64,000 bases of DNA from Deltaproteobacteria bacterium (GTDB lineage: Bacteria > Myxococcota_C > UBA6777): positions 49,872 through 113,871 of the forward strand of contig PCBK01000016.1 of the NCBI GenBank assembly GCA_002731275.1. Direction: 5' to 3'. The notes beneath the pieces are model-generated. The model saw only the letters and a program-made list of their open reading frames with translations. It was not told the DNA's origin and made no database searches. The first letter of the stretch is position 1, and each line of letters begins with the position of its first letter. The position numbers were made by a program, and so were the translations under genes. Of the stretch, positions 26,730 through 35,555 are shown piece after piece.

Positions 26730-29543
26730 GTGAGAAGGTGGTTGTATTTCCATCTCGCGACATTGCTGGTCTTGCCGCCTTTTTTGATAGGCTCCGTGCA
26801 TGTTGTGACGTTGTGTGCGCTGGCGATCTGGGCGAGTTTGTTTGCGATTTTGGTCGGGATACGCTTTGCGCAACGAAAATCCGAGCTCCAGCGTATTTTT
26901 ACGGACGGTTGGTTTTGGTTGTTTGTGGGAGCGACGTGTTACACGATCTTCCAGTATATGCCGCTCCCACAGTCGCTGCTCTCGTGGTTATCGCCTGGGG
27001 CTGATCTGGTCTACCAGAAAACACTCGGTGCGTTTGGTCTCTACGGCCAAGGGCAGTGGGCTTCGATATCGCTCGCGCCAGGGGACACTGCTGCCAAGAT
27101 CATCCGGAACGTTGGATTCCTTGTGCTCTTCTTTGGTGTTCTTCAATGGTCTCGTAAACGCAGACATTTGGAGTTCATCCTGAAGGTGAGTGTGTTGGCT
27201 GCGACCGCGCTCGCGTTGTTGACCATCTTGCAGACCGTGTTGCGTGTGTACCGTCCTCTCCTGGGTCTCTACACTCCCAAAGGTTTGCCTGACGGGTTGT
27301 TGATGGGTTCACCTTTCATTAACAGCAACCATCTTGGCGGATACCTACTGTTACACGCGCTTTTGTGTATGTGTTTGTTGCATGAAAACACACATCGTAT
27401 GTGGGGGCGGATCTGGTTTGTGTGTCTGAGTATTCTCTCGACGATGGTCCTCCTTACGTTGTCGCGTGGTGCGGTTTTTGCTTTTGTGTTCGGTAGTGTT
27501 GGTTTTTTGTGGCTTGTCTACAAAAAGCAAGCAGAGCCACATGGTCCTGCTTTCCGAAATGATCCCAAAAGTGAAAAGAAAGAAGAGTTAGAGGCGTCAC
27601 GCTCTTCACGTCGTAGTGAGTCCAAAAATCCGTTCTTTGAGAACGCTGCGTTTCGTTATTTGGTGTTTGCATTTGTCATCGCCGGAGGGCTTGCTGCAGG
27701 GTTTGGCTCTGAGCTTATCGCAAAAGAATTCAAACAGACCAATTTGTCGATGAAGGAGGAAAAACTCTCCTTTATTTATCAGTCCTCTGCTCCATTGCTG
27801 TCTGTGTATGGGCGAGCTGGCGTGGGGCAGGGTGCGATGGCGATGGCCTGGCACCGTTTTTCGACGATCGACTCTATCCGACAAGGGCAGATGACAATCA
27901 CACATGCTGAGTCGATCTTGCTGCAACCCCTCATCGATTGGGGGTGGTTGGTTGGGTTGTTGTTCTTGTGTGGGGCTGTGTTTTTGATGGGCTTCATGTG
28001 GCTTCACGCGACCACATTTTTGCAACGTGGTGTCCTGCTCGCCTTGATCGCCCTACTCGCACACAACCTCGTCGATTTTAACATCGAATTTGCGGGGGTG
28101 GGATTTCCATTTCTGATCTTACTCGCGTCAGTTCGTCGAATCCAAATGAGGCACGAAAAAGGCGTCCACAAAAAGACGATCATTTGGAACATCGCTGTTG
28201 GCGTTGTGTCCGTTGTTGTTGTCTCACTGTTTGCATCATCAGCGCTGCGACACGAATACCGTAATCTATCGAACTTGTGGAAGAATGAAGTACTCTCACA
28301 GCGAAAAAAGAAGGGCACTTATCGCAAGAAGTTCACGGCTTTGCTTCGCCATCATCCTTCGGATTATCTGTTGCAGATGTACGCCGCAAGGCAGGCTACG
28401 TTTGCACACCCTTGGCGACCCAAAGAGGCACTCAAGCATTTGGAAATCGCACAATTTCTCAATCCCTCAGCAGGTGATATCTTGATCTTTCGAGGGTATA
28501 TTTTGTCACGACTCAAAGTGTATCCCCAAGCCTCGATTGCCTTCGGGAGAGCCGTCGATCTTGACATCTCGATGATGAAACCTGCGACGAAGACGATCAT
28601 GAAGTTTGGGTTTCTGGCAGAGGCCATCAAGCAAAACCAATCGAAGATCTTGACGAGATATCTTTTGTACAAGTATCAAAGTCTACACCCTAGTGGGCGG
28701 GAGCTCGAAGAGCTCGCGACATTTGTGACAAAGCGATATCCCAAGCTCCCTGCTGGGTATCATATCCTCGCGCTGTTTTATCTCAACAAATACACATACG
28801 AACAGGCGCATACCCTCAAGATGCGTCGTTTGCTCAAGCGACAAGCCAAGCAATCACTACGTCCCATCACGCTCACAATGACACAAAGGCGCTGGCTAGA
28901 GAAGATCAACCAAAAAGCGCCAACCAAGGATGAACTTGCAAGCGCTGAAGCGCTGACGTCTTATTTTCAATCACACCTGAGTGTTCACCACAAACGCGCG
29001 GCAGAGTGGGAGGTGAAGCTACGAAGGATACTTCAGCGGATCAAAACGGAGCTTCCTCAGTTGGAGAGTCTTGTGTTGTTGCTCAAAGGGTACATCGCGA
29101 GACAAAAGCAGAAATTGCCCCAAGCCAAGCGCGCTTTTTCCAAGATCTTACTTGAACATGATACATACCACTGGAAGGCTTTTTTCGCTCTTTTCCAGAT
29201 CATCCTGGCGCAAAAGGACAACGATGGGATGGTGCGCTGGTTGGGATTCGCGAGGCGTCATTTTCGTACAGCCGCACAGCGCGCGTATGTGTATTATCTG
29301 GAAGGGTTATGGTGGGAGAAGAATCACGAGTACAGGCGCGCGATGAGTTTGTTTGGTGATGCGTTGCGTTTGCAAACAAAGGACCGTTTTATGCTCGCGC
29401 TGGGACGTACATGTGAAGAGGTCGGGATGCACCAGTGCGCGCTTCGTAATTACCGACAACTTATGGGAAAACCCAGGTATCGATATTTGCAAGAGAAAGT
29501 GAAGTTTCTTCTCGCTCGCCCCAAACGCACACCTTCTCCTTGA
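26730..29543 (+). CDS. O-antigen ligase/Wzy-like polytopic membrane protein with TPR C-terminus
   Basis: 937 residues. The first 500 hold about ten to eleven membrane helices with a large extracytoplasmic loop containing GRAGVGQGAMAMAWHRFSTID and the family-typical ESILLQPLIDWGWLVGLLFL. This pattern is shared by WaaL, Wzy and PglL-type O-antigen ligases and polymerases (Wzy_C superfamily), which join or transfer lipid-linked glycans. Residues 520-937 are a periplasmic helical TPR-like domain (for example HPWRPKEALKHLEIAQFLNPS; YRRAMSLFGDALRL), as in many myxobacterial ligase-TPR fusions. GTG 26730 is chosen since AGGAGG ends five bases upstream. An exopolysaccharide or O-antigen role is supported by the BY-kinase gene 1.3 kb away; no glycosyltransferases are near. 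Confidence 0.8.
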   Translation: MRRWLYFHLATLLVLPPFLIGSVHVVTLCALAIWASLFAILVGIRFAQRKSELQRIFTDGWFWLFVGATCYTIFQYMPLPQSLLSWLSPGADLVYQKTLGAFGLYGQGQWASISLAPGDTAAKIIRNVGFLVLFFGVLQWSRKRRHLEFILKVSVLAATALALLTILQTVLRVYRPLLGLYTPKGLPDGLLMGSPFINSNHLGGYLLLHALLCMCLLHENTHRMWGRIWFVCLSILSTMVLLTLSRGAVFAFVFGSVGFLWLVYKKQAEPHGPAFRNDPKSEKKEELEASRSSRRSESKNPFFENAAFRYLVFAFVIAGGLAAGFGSELIAKEFKQTNLSMKEEKLSFIYQSSAPLLSVYGRAGVGQGAMAMAWHRFSTIDSIRQGQMTITHAESILLQPLIDWGWLVGLLFLCGAVFLMGFMWLHATTFLQRGVLLALIALLAHNLVDFNIEFAGVGFPFLILLASVRRIQMRHEKGVHKKTIIWNIAVGVVSVVVVSLFASSALRHEYRNLSNLWKNEVLSQRKKKGTYRKKFTALLRHHPSDYLLQMYAARQATFAHPWRPKEALKHLEIAQFLNPSAGDILIFRGYILSRLKVYPQASIAFGRAVDLDISMMKPATKTIMKFGFLAEAIKQNQSKILTRYLLYKYQSLHPSGRELEELATFVTKRYPKLPAGYHILALFYLNKYTYEQAHTLKMRRLLKRQAKQSLRPITLTMTQRRWLEKINQKAPTKDELASAEALTSYFQSHLSVHHKRAAEWEVKLRRILQRIKTELPQLESLVLLLKGYIARQKQKLPQAKRAFSKILLEHDTYHWKAFFALFQIILAQKDNDGMVRWLGFARRHFRTAAQRAYVYYLEGLWWEKNHEYRRAMSLFGDALRLQTKDRFMLALGRTCEEVGMHQCALRNYRQLMGKPRYRYLQEKVKFLLARPKRTPSP

Positions 29544-29620
29544 GCTTCCGCTTCAAATCCTCTACATTGCGGCCTGGAGCATCATGACGATGACTCATGC
29601 AACGATGTGGAGCTGCCTTC

Positions 29621-30640
29621 ATGAAAACCCCCTCAGTTCGAGAAGACATCCGTGCCTTTCATGCCCAACATATACTCGTTGACTTACATGTCGATGTGAT
29701 CATTCAACAGCGGCTGTTTGGGTACGATATTCGCCGAAGCCACGAGCCGTGGTTTCGACATCAACCACTCTTTCGACACGCTGATATCCCTCGTATGCTC
29801 GAAGGCGGCTACACCTTCGCAGCCCTGGGTATCCATTATTTCCCCTGGGAATCCAAATCCGGATGGAGAGAGGTTCGTCGACAGCTGGACTATATGGAGA
29901 AGGTTGCTTCTGTCGATGAGCGCGTTGTGATCGTCGATACGGTCTCCGACATTCGCAGGGCCAAAGAACAAGGAAAGCTCGCGGTGATGGCAGGACTGGA
30001 GGGGGCACATCTACTCGCCGGTCAGATTGAGCATATCGAAGAGGCCAAGCGGCGGAATTGTATCTACATGACGATGGCGCACTTTAGTAAGAATTCCGCT
30101 GCGACACCGAGTATGGGACGCGGAGCGAACGAGGAGGATGGTCTCACTCCTTTTGGAAAGCAACTCGTAGGTGCACTCAACGAGGCGAAGATGATCGTCG
30201 ATGCCGCCCACGTTAACCATCCTTGTGTCCTCGATATATGCGAAACCTCCAGTCTTCCAGTGATTGCATCGCACACATGCTGCCGTGGGTTGTACCGAAC
30301 GCCAAGAGGTCTCGAAGATGATGGCATTCGCGCGATCGCTGAAACGGGAGGTGTGATGGGGATCATCTTCTCGCCTGGATTTCTTACGGGAAAGTTGAGA
30401 GCGTCACTCGATCAGGTCGTCAAGCAGGCCCTTTATATCGCTGAGATGGTTGGCCCTCAACACGTCGCGATTGGCTCCGATTTTGATGGGTGGATACCTT
30501 CTATTCCGGATGAGATGTTTGATTGTCGTGATATGCCTTTGTTGACGCAGATGTTGTTCGACGCAGGCATGTCAGAGGAAGAAGTGAAGGGGATTTTAGG
30601 GGAGAACTTTTTGCGGGTGATGCAGGAAGTCAGGGGGTAA
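29621..30640 (+). CDS. Membrane dipeptidase family (peptidase M19)
   Basis: 339 residues in the amidohydrolase-type M19 fold. Zinc-site motifs are visible. LVDLHVDV near residue 20 gives the first His-x-Asp pair, MAGLEGAHLL the bridging Glu, VDAAHVNHP and VIASHTCCRG the two His ligands, and AIGSDFDG the conserved Asp. M19 enzymes cleave dipeptides, including L-D and D-D pairs, and some renal homologues hydrolyse carbapenems. No signal peptide is seen, so it is probably cytoplasmic. ATG 29621 has GGAG eight bases upstream; an earlier in-frame ATG at 29597 does not. It lies downstream of the ligase-like gene by 77 bases and may share its transcript. A long inverted repeat begins at the base after its stop codon. 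Confidence 0.9.
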   Translation: MKTPSVREDIRAFHAQHILVDLHVDVIIQQRLFGYDIRRSHEPWFRHQPLFRHADIPRMLEGGYTFAALGIHYFPWESKSGWREVRRQLDYMEKVASVDERVVIVDTVSDIRRAKEQGKLAVMAGLEGAHLLAGQIEHIEEAKRRNCIYMTMAHFSKNSAATPSMGRGANEEDGLTPFGKQLVGALNEAKMIVDAAHVNHPCVLDICETSSLPVIASHTCCRGLYRTPRGLEDDGIRAIAETGGVMGIIFSPGFLTGKLRASLDQVVKQALYIAEMVGPQHVAIGSDFDGWIPSIPDEMFDCRDMPLLTQMLFDAGMSEEEVKGILGENFLRVMQEVRG

Positions 30641-30813
30641 GGCCGTCGGATGGAAAAAAGAATACGGAAAATGAGACGAAGACAGAAGGTTGTTGCTGAA
30701 GCCACAGGCTTTGTTATTCATCGTCGACATGGCCCTGCCATGCCTCCTCCTCATGCCTTGCCTGAGGCCCCATCCACTGCCCTCTTGTCTTCGCTTTTTT
30801 CCATCCGACGGCC
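30641..30813. repeat. 173-bp element bounded by perfect 20-bp inverted repeats
   Basis: GGCCGTCGGATGGAAAAAAG at 30641-30660 recurs as its exact reverse complement at 30794-30813. The 133-base interior contains AAGCC-ACA-GGCTT, CATGG-CCCTG-CCATG, and GCCTGAGGCC (30761-30770), which pairs with GGCCTCAGGC at 30810-30819. It lies between converging genes, directly after the dipeptidase stop. It could be a MITE-like non-autonomous element, a large terminator or a structured RNA. No target-site duplication is obvious. No open frame inside looks real. Confidence 0.7.
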
Positions 30814-30846
30814 TCAGGCTTTTTCCTGCCTTCTTGTTTGTTTTTC

Positions 30847-33162
30847 TCAGGTCGTGAGATTTTCGTCATCAGGGTCGGAGTTGTAGTATCTGTAGGACGC
30901 TCTGTAGTAGCCCTGGTACTTGGCGTAGTAGTAGTTTCTTCTGTGGCGGGGCTGGAACTTGTTGAGGATCGCGCCGAGAACATTTCCTCCAACGGACTCG
31001 ATACGACGGGCTGTTGCGTGGAGTGCGTTCCAGTTTGTGCTCGCGGAGGAGGCGACGAGGATACACCCATCGACGTATTTTGAGAGGACTGCGGTGTCCG
31101 CGACGTTGAGTGTGGGAGGGGTGTCAAAGAGGACGAGATCGTAACGCTCTTCCAGCTCTGAGAGCATCCTCATAAAGCCATCCGTTTCGATCAACTCCGT
31201 TGGACTTGGTGGGATGGGGCCACAGGGCAAGATATCCAGGTTGGGGTATTCTGTTTTGATCAACGCTTCGTCGATGGTATGTCGTCCAATGATCACGGTA
31301 GAGACACCTTTGGAGCGATCATAATCGAGGTCCATGATTTTGTGAACACGTGGTCGCCGCATATCCATGTCGATGAGGATGGTTTTTTTGCCCGCGTGTC
31401 CAAACCCGATGGAGAGGTTGCTGACGAGAAAGGTCTTTCCTTCCCGTGGAGAGGGGCTTGTAAACAGGAGTTTATTGAGATTGCCATCCGAAGACATAAA
31501 GAGGATGTTGGTCCGCACAGCCCTGATCGCTTCTTCGAGCTGCGTGAGCGGGCGATCTGGGTTGTACAGTGGTTCTTTCCCTGAGGCTGTTTTCTTTTGC
31601 GAGAGCAAGGGCATCTCGCCAATAGGAGAGACGCGACATTTGAGCTCGATATCTTCGATGGAGCGGATGGAGTTGTCCATGAGCTCGATGAGCAAGAAGA
31701 CACCGATAAGCGCAAAGAAAGAGAGCATTGTCCCAATAAACGTATTTCTCATGACCCTTGGCGCGAAGGGTTTTTCTGGGAGCCTTGGACGTTCGACGAT
31801 ACGTACGTTTGTGGTGATAGAGTCTTTCAACAGTTGGAGTTCGAAGTATCGTTTGTTGAGTGTTTCGAGGGAGCGGTCGAGTGCTTTTTGTCGTTGTTTG
31901 AGCTGATCGAAGTTGAGGTTGAGTCCGTCGAGTTTTTGTAGTTTGCGTTTTGCTGCGCGGACTTTGTAGCGAAGTGTGCGTTCCTCGTGTTTGACGGAGC
32001 TGAGTTGTTCTTTATAGCTCTGCTGGATCATCTTGATGTGATTGATCAGGAGTGAGCGTAGTTGTTTGAGTTGTCTGTCTATTTTTAGCACTCGATGGTG
32101 TTTCGCGCGGTATTTACTTTGTAGTGATTCTCGTTTGAGCAGGAGTTTGCTGTAGTTCTCTTTGAGACGCGCGACGAGTGCGTTTTCGAGGACTGGTGCG
32201 AATGAGTTGGCGAGAGGGTTTTTGTCGCGTTTTTTGCGCATAAAGGGGCGCAATTGTGATTCTAACTCGATGCGTTTGAGGATGACCTTGATCATCCGTT
32301 GGTTGAGCGCTTCGAGTTGTTTGAATGCGAGGTTACGTCTGTCATCGAGGGAGGTCGTGAGGATGTTGTGTTTTTCACGAAAGCTCATCAAGTGCTGACG
32401 TAACTTCTTGGATTTGTTTTGGTAGTCTTCGAGTCGACGTTTGATCTCTTTGTACGCGTTGAGTGTGGTGCGCAGTCGGAAGAGTCTGTTGTACTCTTGA
32501 TAAGCCTGTGCGAGCGCGAGGGTGAGCTCTTTGGCTCTATGTGGGTCCGTGTCTTTGACGGTGATCCGAAAGAGCGAGCTTTTGCGGATGGGGGCGATAC
32601 TGGTCTTGGCCTTGAGAATTTGGGAGGCGTTGGGACGCAGCTTTTGTATCTTTTCGGCCCGTTTTTTAGGGTCTTGGACGCGATCCAGTCCGTAAAAACC
32701 TGCTGAGCGTAAGATCCAAGGGCGCGTACTTAGCGCACGTTGTGCGATCTCGTCGCTGTTCAGGATCACGCGCTGGGTCGCGTAGAAACGTCGTAATTGG
32801 AAGCGGTAGTTGAGGACGTCCCGGATGTCTGTAAAGACCTTGGGGGCGCTTGCGACGACTTCGACGATTGTGTTGGCTTTGTATTGTTTGGGTCGAGAGC
32901 GACTCCACTGGTAGGTCAAGAGACCGAAGGCGGCCGCAAGGGGGAGGACCAACCAAGCTCGACGTCGGAGAAGATCAAAGATCATCATAATGTTGATAGA
33001 GATCTCTCTTGGGTCTGTGTCTGTATCGAGGTCTGGAGTGATGGCCATCGTGCCTGGGGCTGGTTTGGCCGACAGTCGCCTTCTCATCTTTTGGAGATGT
33101 GATTGGAGCTCTTGTGATTCAGGAGCTCGTCGTTGGGGATTGGGCGCTTGAAACTGTGTCAT
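30847..33162 (-). CDS. Wzz/BY-kinase: polysaccharide co-polymerase fused to bacterial tyrosine kinase
   Basis: 771 residues. An N-terminal cytoplasmic tail is followed by membrane helix 1 (about 70-86), a long periplasmic coiled-coil Wzz domain (about 100-450) and membrane helix 2 (about 458-480, FIGTMLSFFALIGVFLLIEL). The CpsD-type kinase domain comes next with Walker A SPREGKTF near 570, Walker A' ILIDMDMRRPR, and Walker B DLVLFDTPP. The tail (about 744-765) has a tyrosine cluster (NYYYAKYQGYYRASYRYY), the autophosphorylation site. Such Wzc-like proteins set chain length and timing of exopolysaccharide export. The only other likely polysaccharide gene here is the ligase-like protein at 26730. 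Upstream ribosome site is weak. The gene is otherwise intact. Confidence 0.93.
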   Translation of the reverse strand: MTQFQAPNPQRRAPESQELQSHLQKMRRRLSAKPAPGTMAITPDLDTDTDPREISINIMMIFDLLRRRAWLVLPLAAAFGLLTYQWSRSRPKQYKANTIVEVVASAPKVFTDIRDVLNYRFQLRRFYATQRVILNSDEIAQRALSTRPWILRSAGFYGLDRVQDPKKRAEKIQKLRPNASQILKAKTSIAPIRKSSLFRITVKDTDPHRAKELTLALAQAYQEYNRLFRLRTTLNAYKEIKRRLEDYQNKSKKLRQHLMSFREKHNILTTSLDDRRNLAFKQLEALNQRMIKVILKRIELESQLRPFMRKKRDKNPLANSFAPVLENALVARLKENYSKLLLKRESLQSKYRAKHHRVLKIDRQLKQLRSLLINHIKMIQQSYKEQLSSVKHEERTLRYKVRAAKRKLQKLDGLNLNFDQLKQRQKALDRSLETLNKRYFELQLLKDSITTNVRIVERPRLPEKPFAPRVMRNTFIGTMLSFFALIGVFLLIELMDNSIRSIEDIELKCRVSPIGEMPLLSQKKTASGKEPLYNPDRPLTQLEEAIRAVRTNILFMSSDGNLNKLLFTSPSPREGKTFLVSNLSIGFGHAGKKTILIDMDMRRPRVHKIMDLDYDRSKGVSTVIIGRHTIDEALIKTEYPNLDILPCGPIPPSPTELIETDGFMRMLSELEERYDLVLFDTPPTLNVADTAVLSKYVDGCILVASSASTNWNALHATARRIESVGGNVLGAILNKFQPRHRRNYYYAKYQGYYRASYRYYNSDPDDENLTT

Positions 33163-33334
33163 GGGTTCAAACTCACGTGTTTCAAAGATAGAGGTTATAC
33201 AGATCGTAAAAGGCGTACAGATATGATTCTTGTTGTGAGGGCAACAATCACACTTTTTCTTAACTTTTTTGTGGAGTGGAAGGAAAGATGAACAAGGAAA
33301 CCCATAGGATATGGAGCAGGTTCATCAAATAGGA

Positions 33335-33901
33335 TTAAAAGAAGCGGCTGGCATCTGTTTTGCGGATAACAACAGTCTCTGTCCAAGGAGGAGAGGTGGG
33401 GTCATTTCCGCTGATGTTGGACTCTCCTGTCACGATGACTTTGGTCTTTCCGTCGTAAAATCCACCTTTACCACGACAGAGTTTGGCTTCAACTTCGATG
33501 TCACGTACACGAGCTTCGGATTGTGAGATCTCGTTGTAATGGAAGTTGAGCTTCTCAGAGTCGTTTTTGGCTGCAGCTTCTTTGAGGTTGACGCTTGAGC
33601 GCTCTGTCAAGAAGAGCAGGGCCTTTGTCGCGGTCAACTTATCACCGAGACAATCTGTCGCGGTCAAATCTTCTTCTTTTCGTGCTTGTTTCAGCTTGGC
33701 AAAGATCCAGTTGTAAATACGCTTAATATTTGAGACTTTTCCAAGCGCTCCGTTGAGCTTTTGGGATGTACTCATTTTCGAAGTGTCGGCATTTGTACTG
33801 TCTTGAGCAGAAACACTTCCACCCAGACAGAAAGCAAACAGGGCAATTAAAGCCCATTGCCCAATTTGTTTACCTACGGATATCTGACGTTTCATATTCA
33901 T
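33335..33901 (-). CDS. Secreted protein of unknown function
   Basis: 188 residues, beginning MNMKRQISVGKQIGQWALIALFAFCLGGSVSA with signal-peptide cleavage before QDSTN. The mature part is mainly alpha-helical with two cysteines (DCLGDKL, LCRGKGG) that could pair. A short beta C-terminus ends VVIRKTDASRFF. AAGGAAGG lies just upstream of two closely spaced ATG codons (33901 and 33895); either could be used. An ATG 12 codons earlier lacks a site and breaks the signal peptide. It is divergent from the five-gene operon that begins at 34172 and stands alone. No family recognised. Confidence 0.65.
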   Translation of the reverse strand: MNMKRQISVGKQIGQWALIALFAFCLGGSVSAQDSTNADTSKMSTSQKLNGALGKVSNIKRIYNWIFAKLKQARKEEDLTATDCLGDKLTATKALLFLTERSSVNLKEAAAKNDSEKLNFHYNEISQSEARVRDIEVEAKLCRGKGGFYDGKTKVIVTGESNISGNDPTSPPWTETVVIRKTDASRFF

Positions 33902-34171
33902 ACCTTCCTTGTTCGCATGAAAGTTGTAACTGCCCACAACCTATAATCGAACCTTTGACACATAATTGAATGTGGGTACAAAGCCCCAACATACAGAATG
34001 TACGACAAAAAGCTTTAAATGTCAATCTTGAATTCACCCAAATGGCAAGCATTTTGGTTGTGGAGTTGAGTCTGCGACCAAAAACGAGTACCATCCTGGT
34101 GGTATTGTTCTTTATACGTTTCGTGAAGCCATTCATCACACCACATTTTGTGTTTTGTGGAGGTTTTTTTC

Positions 34172-34693
34172 ATGGCTGTGTCTTTTCGCAAGGTCTTTTT
34201 GCGTTTATTTCGTATGTTGTTTGGTCTGGTGTGTGTGTTTGCTGTGAGTACACAGTGGGGGTGTGGTCCTAACTTGCAACCAGGCGCACCGATTATTCGA
34301 GATTTTTCTTTTGTAGGACAAGAGACTGATCGCCCACAAAACTTTCGCTTTCGTATCCAATGGCAAGACTTTGAGGGTGATCTTGGGATTGCGCCAAGCT
34401 CTGCCCCTACCTCAGGTGAGAGAAAGTCCATCCTCGTCATCGAAATCAAAGATCCCACAGGGGTGCAAAAGTCATCGCTGATCGTCGAATTCCCTTTGCG
34501 CACAGAAGCCTCTCGGTTTGGTAGCTTTTTGTTGATCCCTGAAGGCACAAAAGAGGGCCTCTTTAAAGAGCTCGGGATTATCCTTGCCTCCGACGAAACA
34601 TATCCTTCACAGCTGCAATTTACCTTGACGATGTGGGATAGCCTGGGGAACAAGTCCAACCAGCCTTCTGTCACCATCGCGACGACCAATTAA
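34172..34693 (+). CDS. Putative lipoprotein, first gene of a five-gene operon
   Basis: 173 residues with a hydrophobic signal segment (LFRMLFGLVCVFAVSTQWGCGP). The WGC site is a poor lipobox (Gln and Trp at -3 and -2), so it may be a lipoprotein or simply secreted. The mature part looks like a single Ig-like beta sandwich: APIIRDFSFVGQETDRPQNFRFRIQWQDFEGDLG and a C-terminal LQFTLTMWDSLGNKSNQPSVTI. The W.D..GN.S.P..v pattern is typical of extracellular Ig-like domains. GGAGG lies eight bases before ATG 34172. The next gene begins 17 bases after the stop. Function unknown. Confidence 0.7.
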   Translation: MAVSFRKVFLRLFRMLFGLVCVFAVSTQWGCGPNLQPGAPIIRDFSFVGQETDRPQNFRFRIQWQDFEGDLGIAPSSAPTSGERKSILVIEIKDPTGVQKSSLIVEFPLRTEASRFGSFLLIPEGTKEGLFKELGIILASDETYPSQLQFTLTMWDSLGNKSNQPSVTIATTN

Positions 34694-34710
34694 GCTCTCG
34701 GGAGAGGAAC

Positions 34711-35544
34711 ATGTCCTATTCATCTTGTAAATTGACGACATACAGCCTGCTCTTTCTGCTGCTCTTTGGGATCGCTGCCTGTCAGGATGCCCCCAAGACG
34801 ATCCCCGGCGTGACTGGGCAGGTCGTTCTTGGTCGGGAGATGTTGATGTCCGACAAGGCCTCCAGGATCGTCGTGTTGGCGTACGAGACCAAACACTACG
34901 ATGAGACGACAAAATACCTCAAGGAAGACGCGACGCCACTCGCAAAGACGACGATATCAGAGCTGAGTTCGCCTCCGTATCCATTTTCACTTGACGTGAC
35001 ACAGACAGGCGTCAAGGTCTTCCTGATGGCTTTTGTCGATCAGGATGCTTCAGGGGGAGACGCGCCCACCTCACAAGACGTATACGGTTTTTATCCCGCA
35101 GATCCCGCCAACGATACTCCGATCTTGCTGAGTGGCTATCGACTCGAAAATATCGAAGTCACCGCCGGCGAAATCTACAAGAAACCTGCGCTCTCCGTTG
35201 ACGTCTCACTTGCGACCAACATTACACTCGAAAACGCCGCGAAAAAGATCATCTTTGGTGTGTGGAAAACCAAAGACATCAACACCGAGATGCAGCCTAT
35301 GGCACAACGTCTTCCTGTCCTCCAACAGGAGATCACCGATCTCTCCAAGGCGAGATGGAAGTTTGAAGTCCCACCCGGTGATGCGTCCGACGAAGTGATC
35401 CCTTTTGCCTATCTCGATCAAGATAACGATGGGACCTTCTCGAAAGGTGACGCCTACGCCGTGTGGAGTGATAAGCCGATCAACCTCTCACAGGTCTTCG
35501 AAGAGACCATCAGTCTGACGATCAAACTCGTTTATGAACCCTGA
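34711..35544 (+). CDS. Lipoprotein of unknown function, second gene of the operon
   Basis: 277 residues with a canonical lipobox (LFGIAAC, Cys24). The mature part begins with GVTGQVVLGREM, like the start of carboxypeptidase-regulatory or transthyretin-like beta domains, and continues in beta-rich segments. A central FVDQDASGGDAPTSQDVYG and a C-terminal FAYLDQDNDGTFSKGDAYAVW each resemble the Asp-rich calcium loops of secreted 'EF-hand-like' repeats (DxDxDG). GGAGAGG is the ribosome site. The neighbours on the same strand are 17 and 11 bases away. Likely a calcium-stabilised outer-membrane lipoprotein; its task is unknown. Confidence 0.72.
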   Translation: MSYSSCKLTTYSLLFLLLFGIAACQDAPKTIPGVTGQVVLGREMLMSDKASRIVVLAYETKHYDETTKYLKEDATPLAKTTISELSSPPYPFSLDVTQTGVKVFLMAFVDQDASGGDAPTSQDVYGFYPADPANDTPILLSGYRLENIEVTAGEIYKKPALSVDVSLATNITLENAAKKIIFGVWKTKDINTEMQPMAQRLPVLQQEITDLSKARWKFEVPPGDASDEVIPFAYLDQDNDGTFSKGDAYAVWSDKPINLSQVFEETISLTIKLVYEP

Positions 35545-35555
35545 ATTCCCATCTG

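Noticed and set aside
30661..30793. A transposase or coding frame inside the inverted-repeat element
   Set aside because: The interior is 133 bases with no plausible protein; any mobility would need an enzyme supplied from elsewhere.
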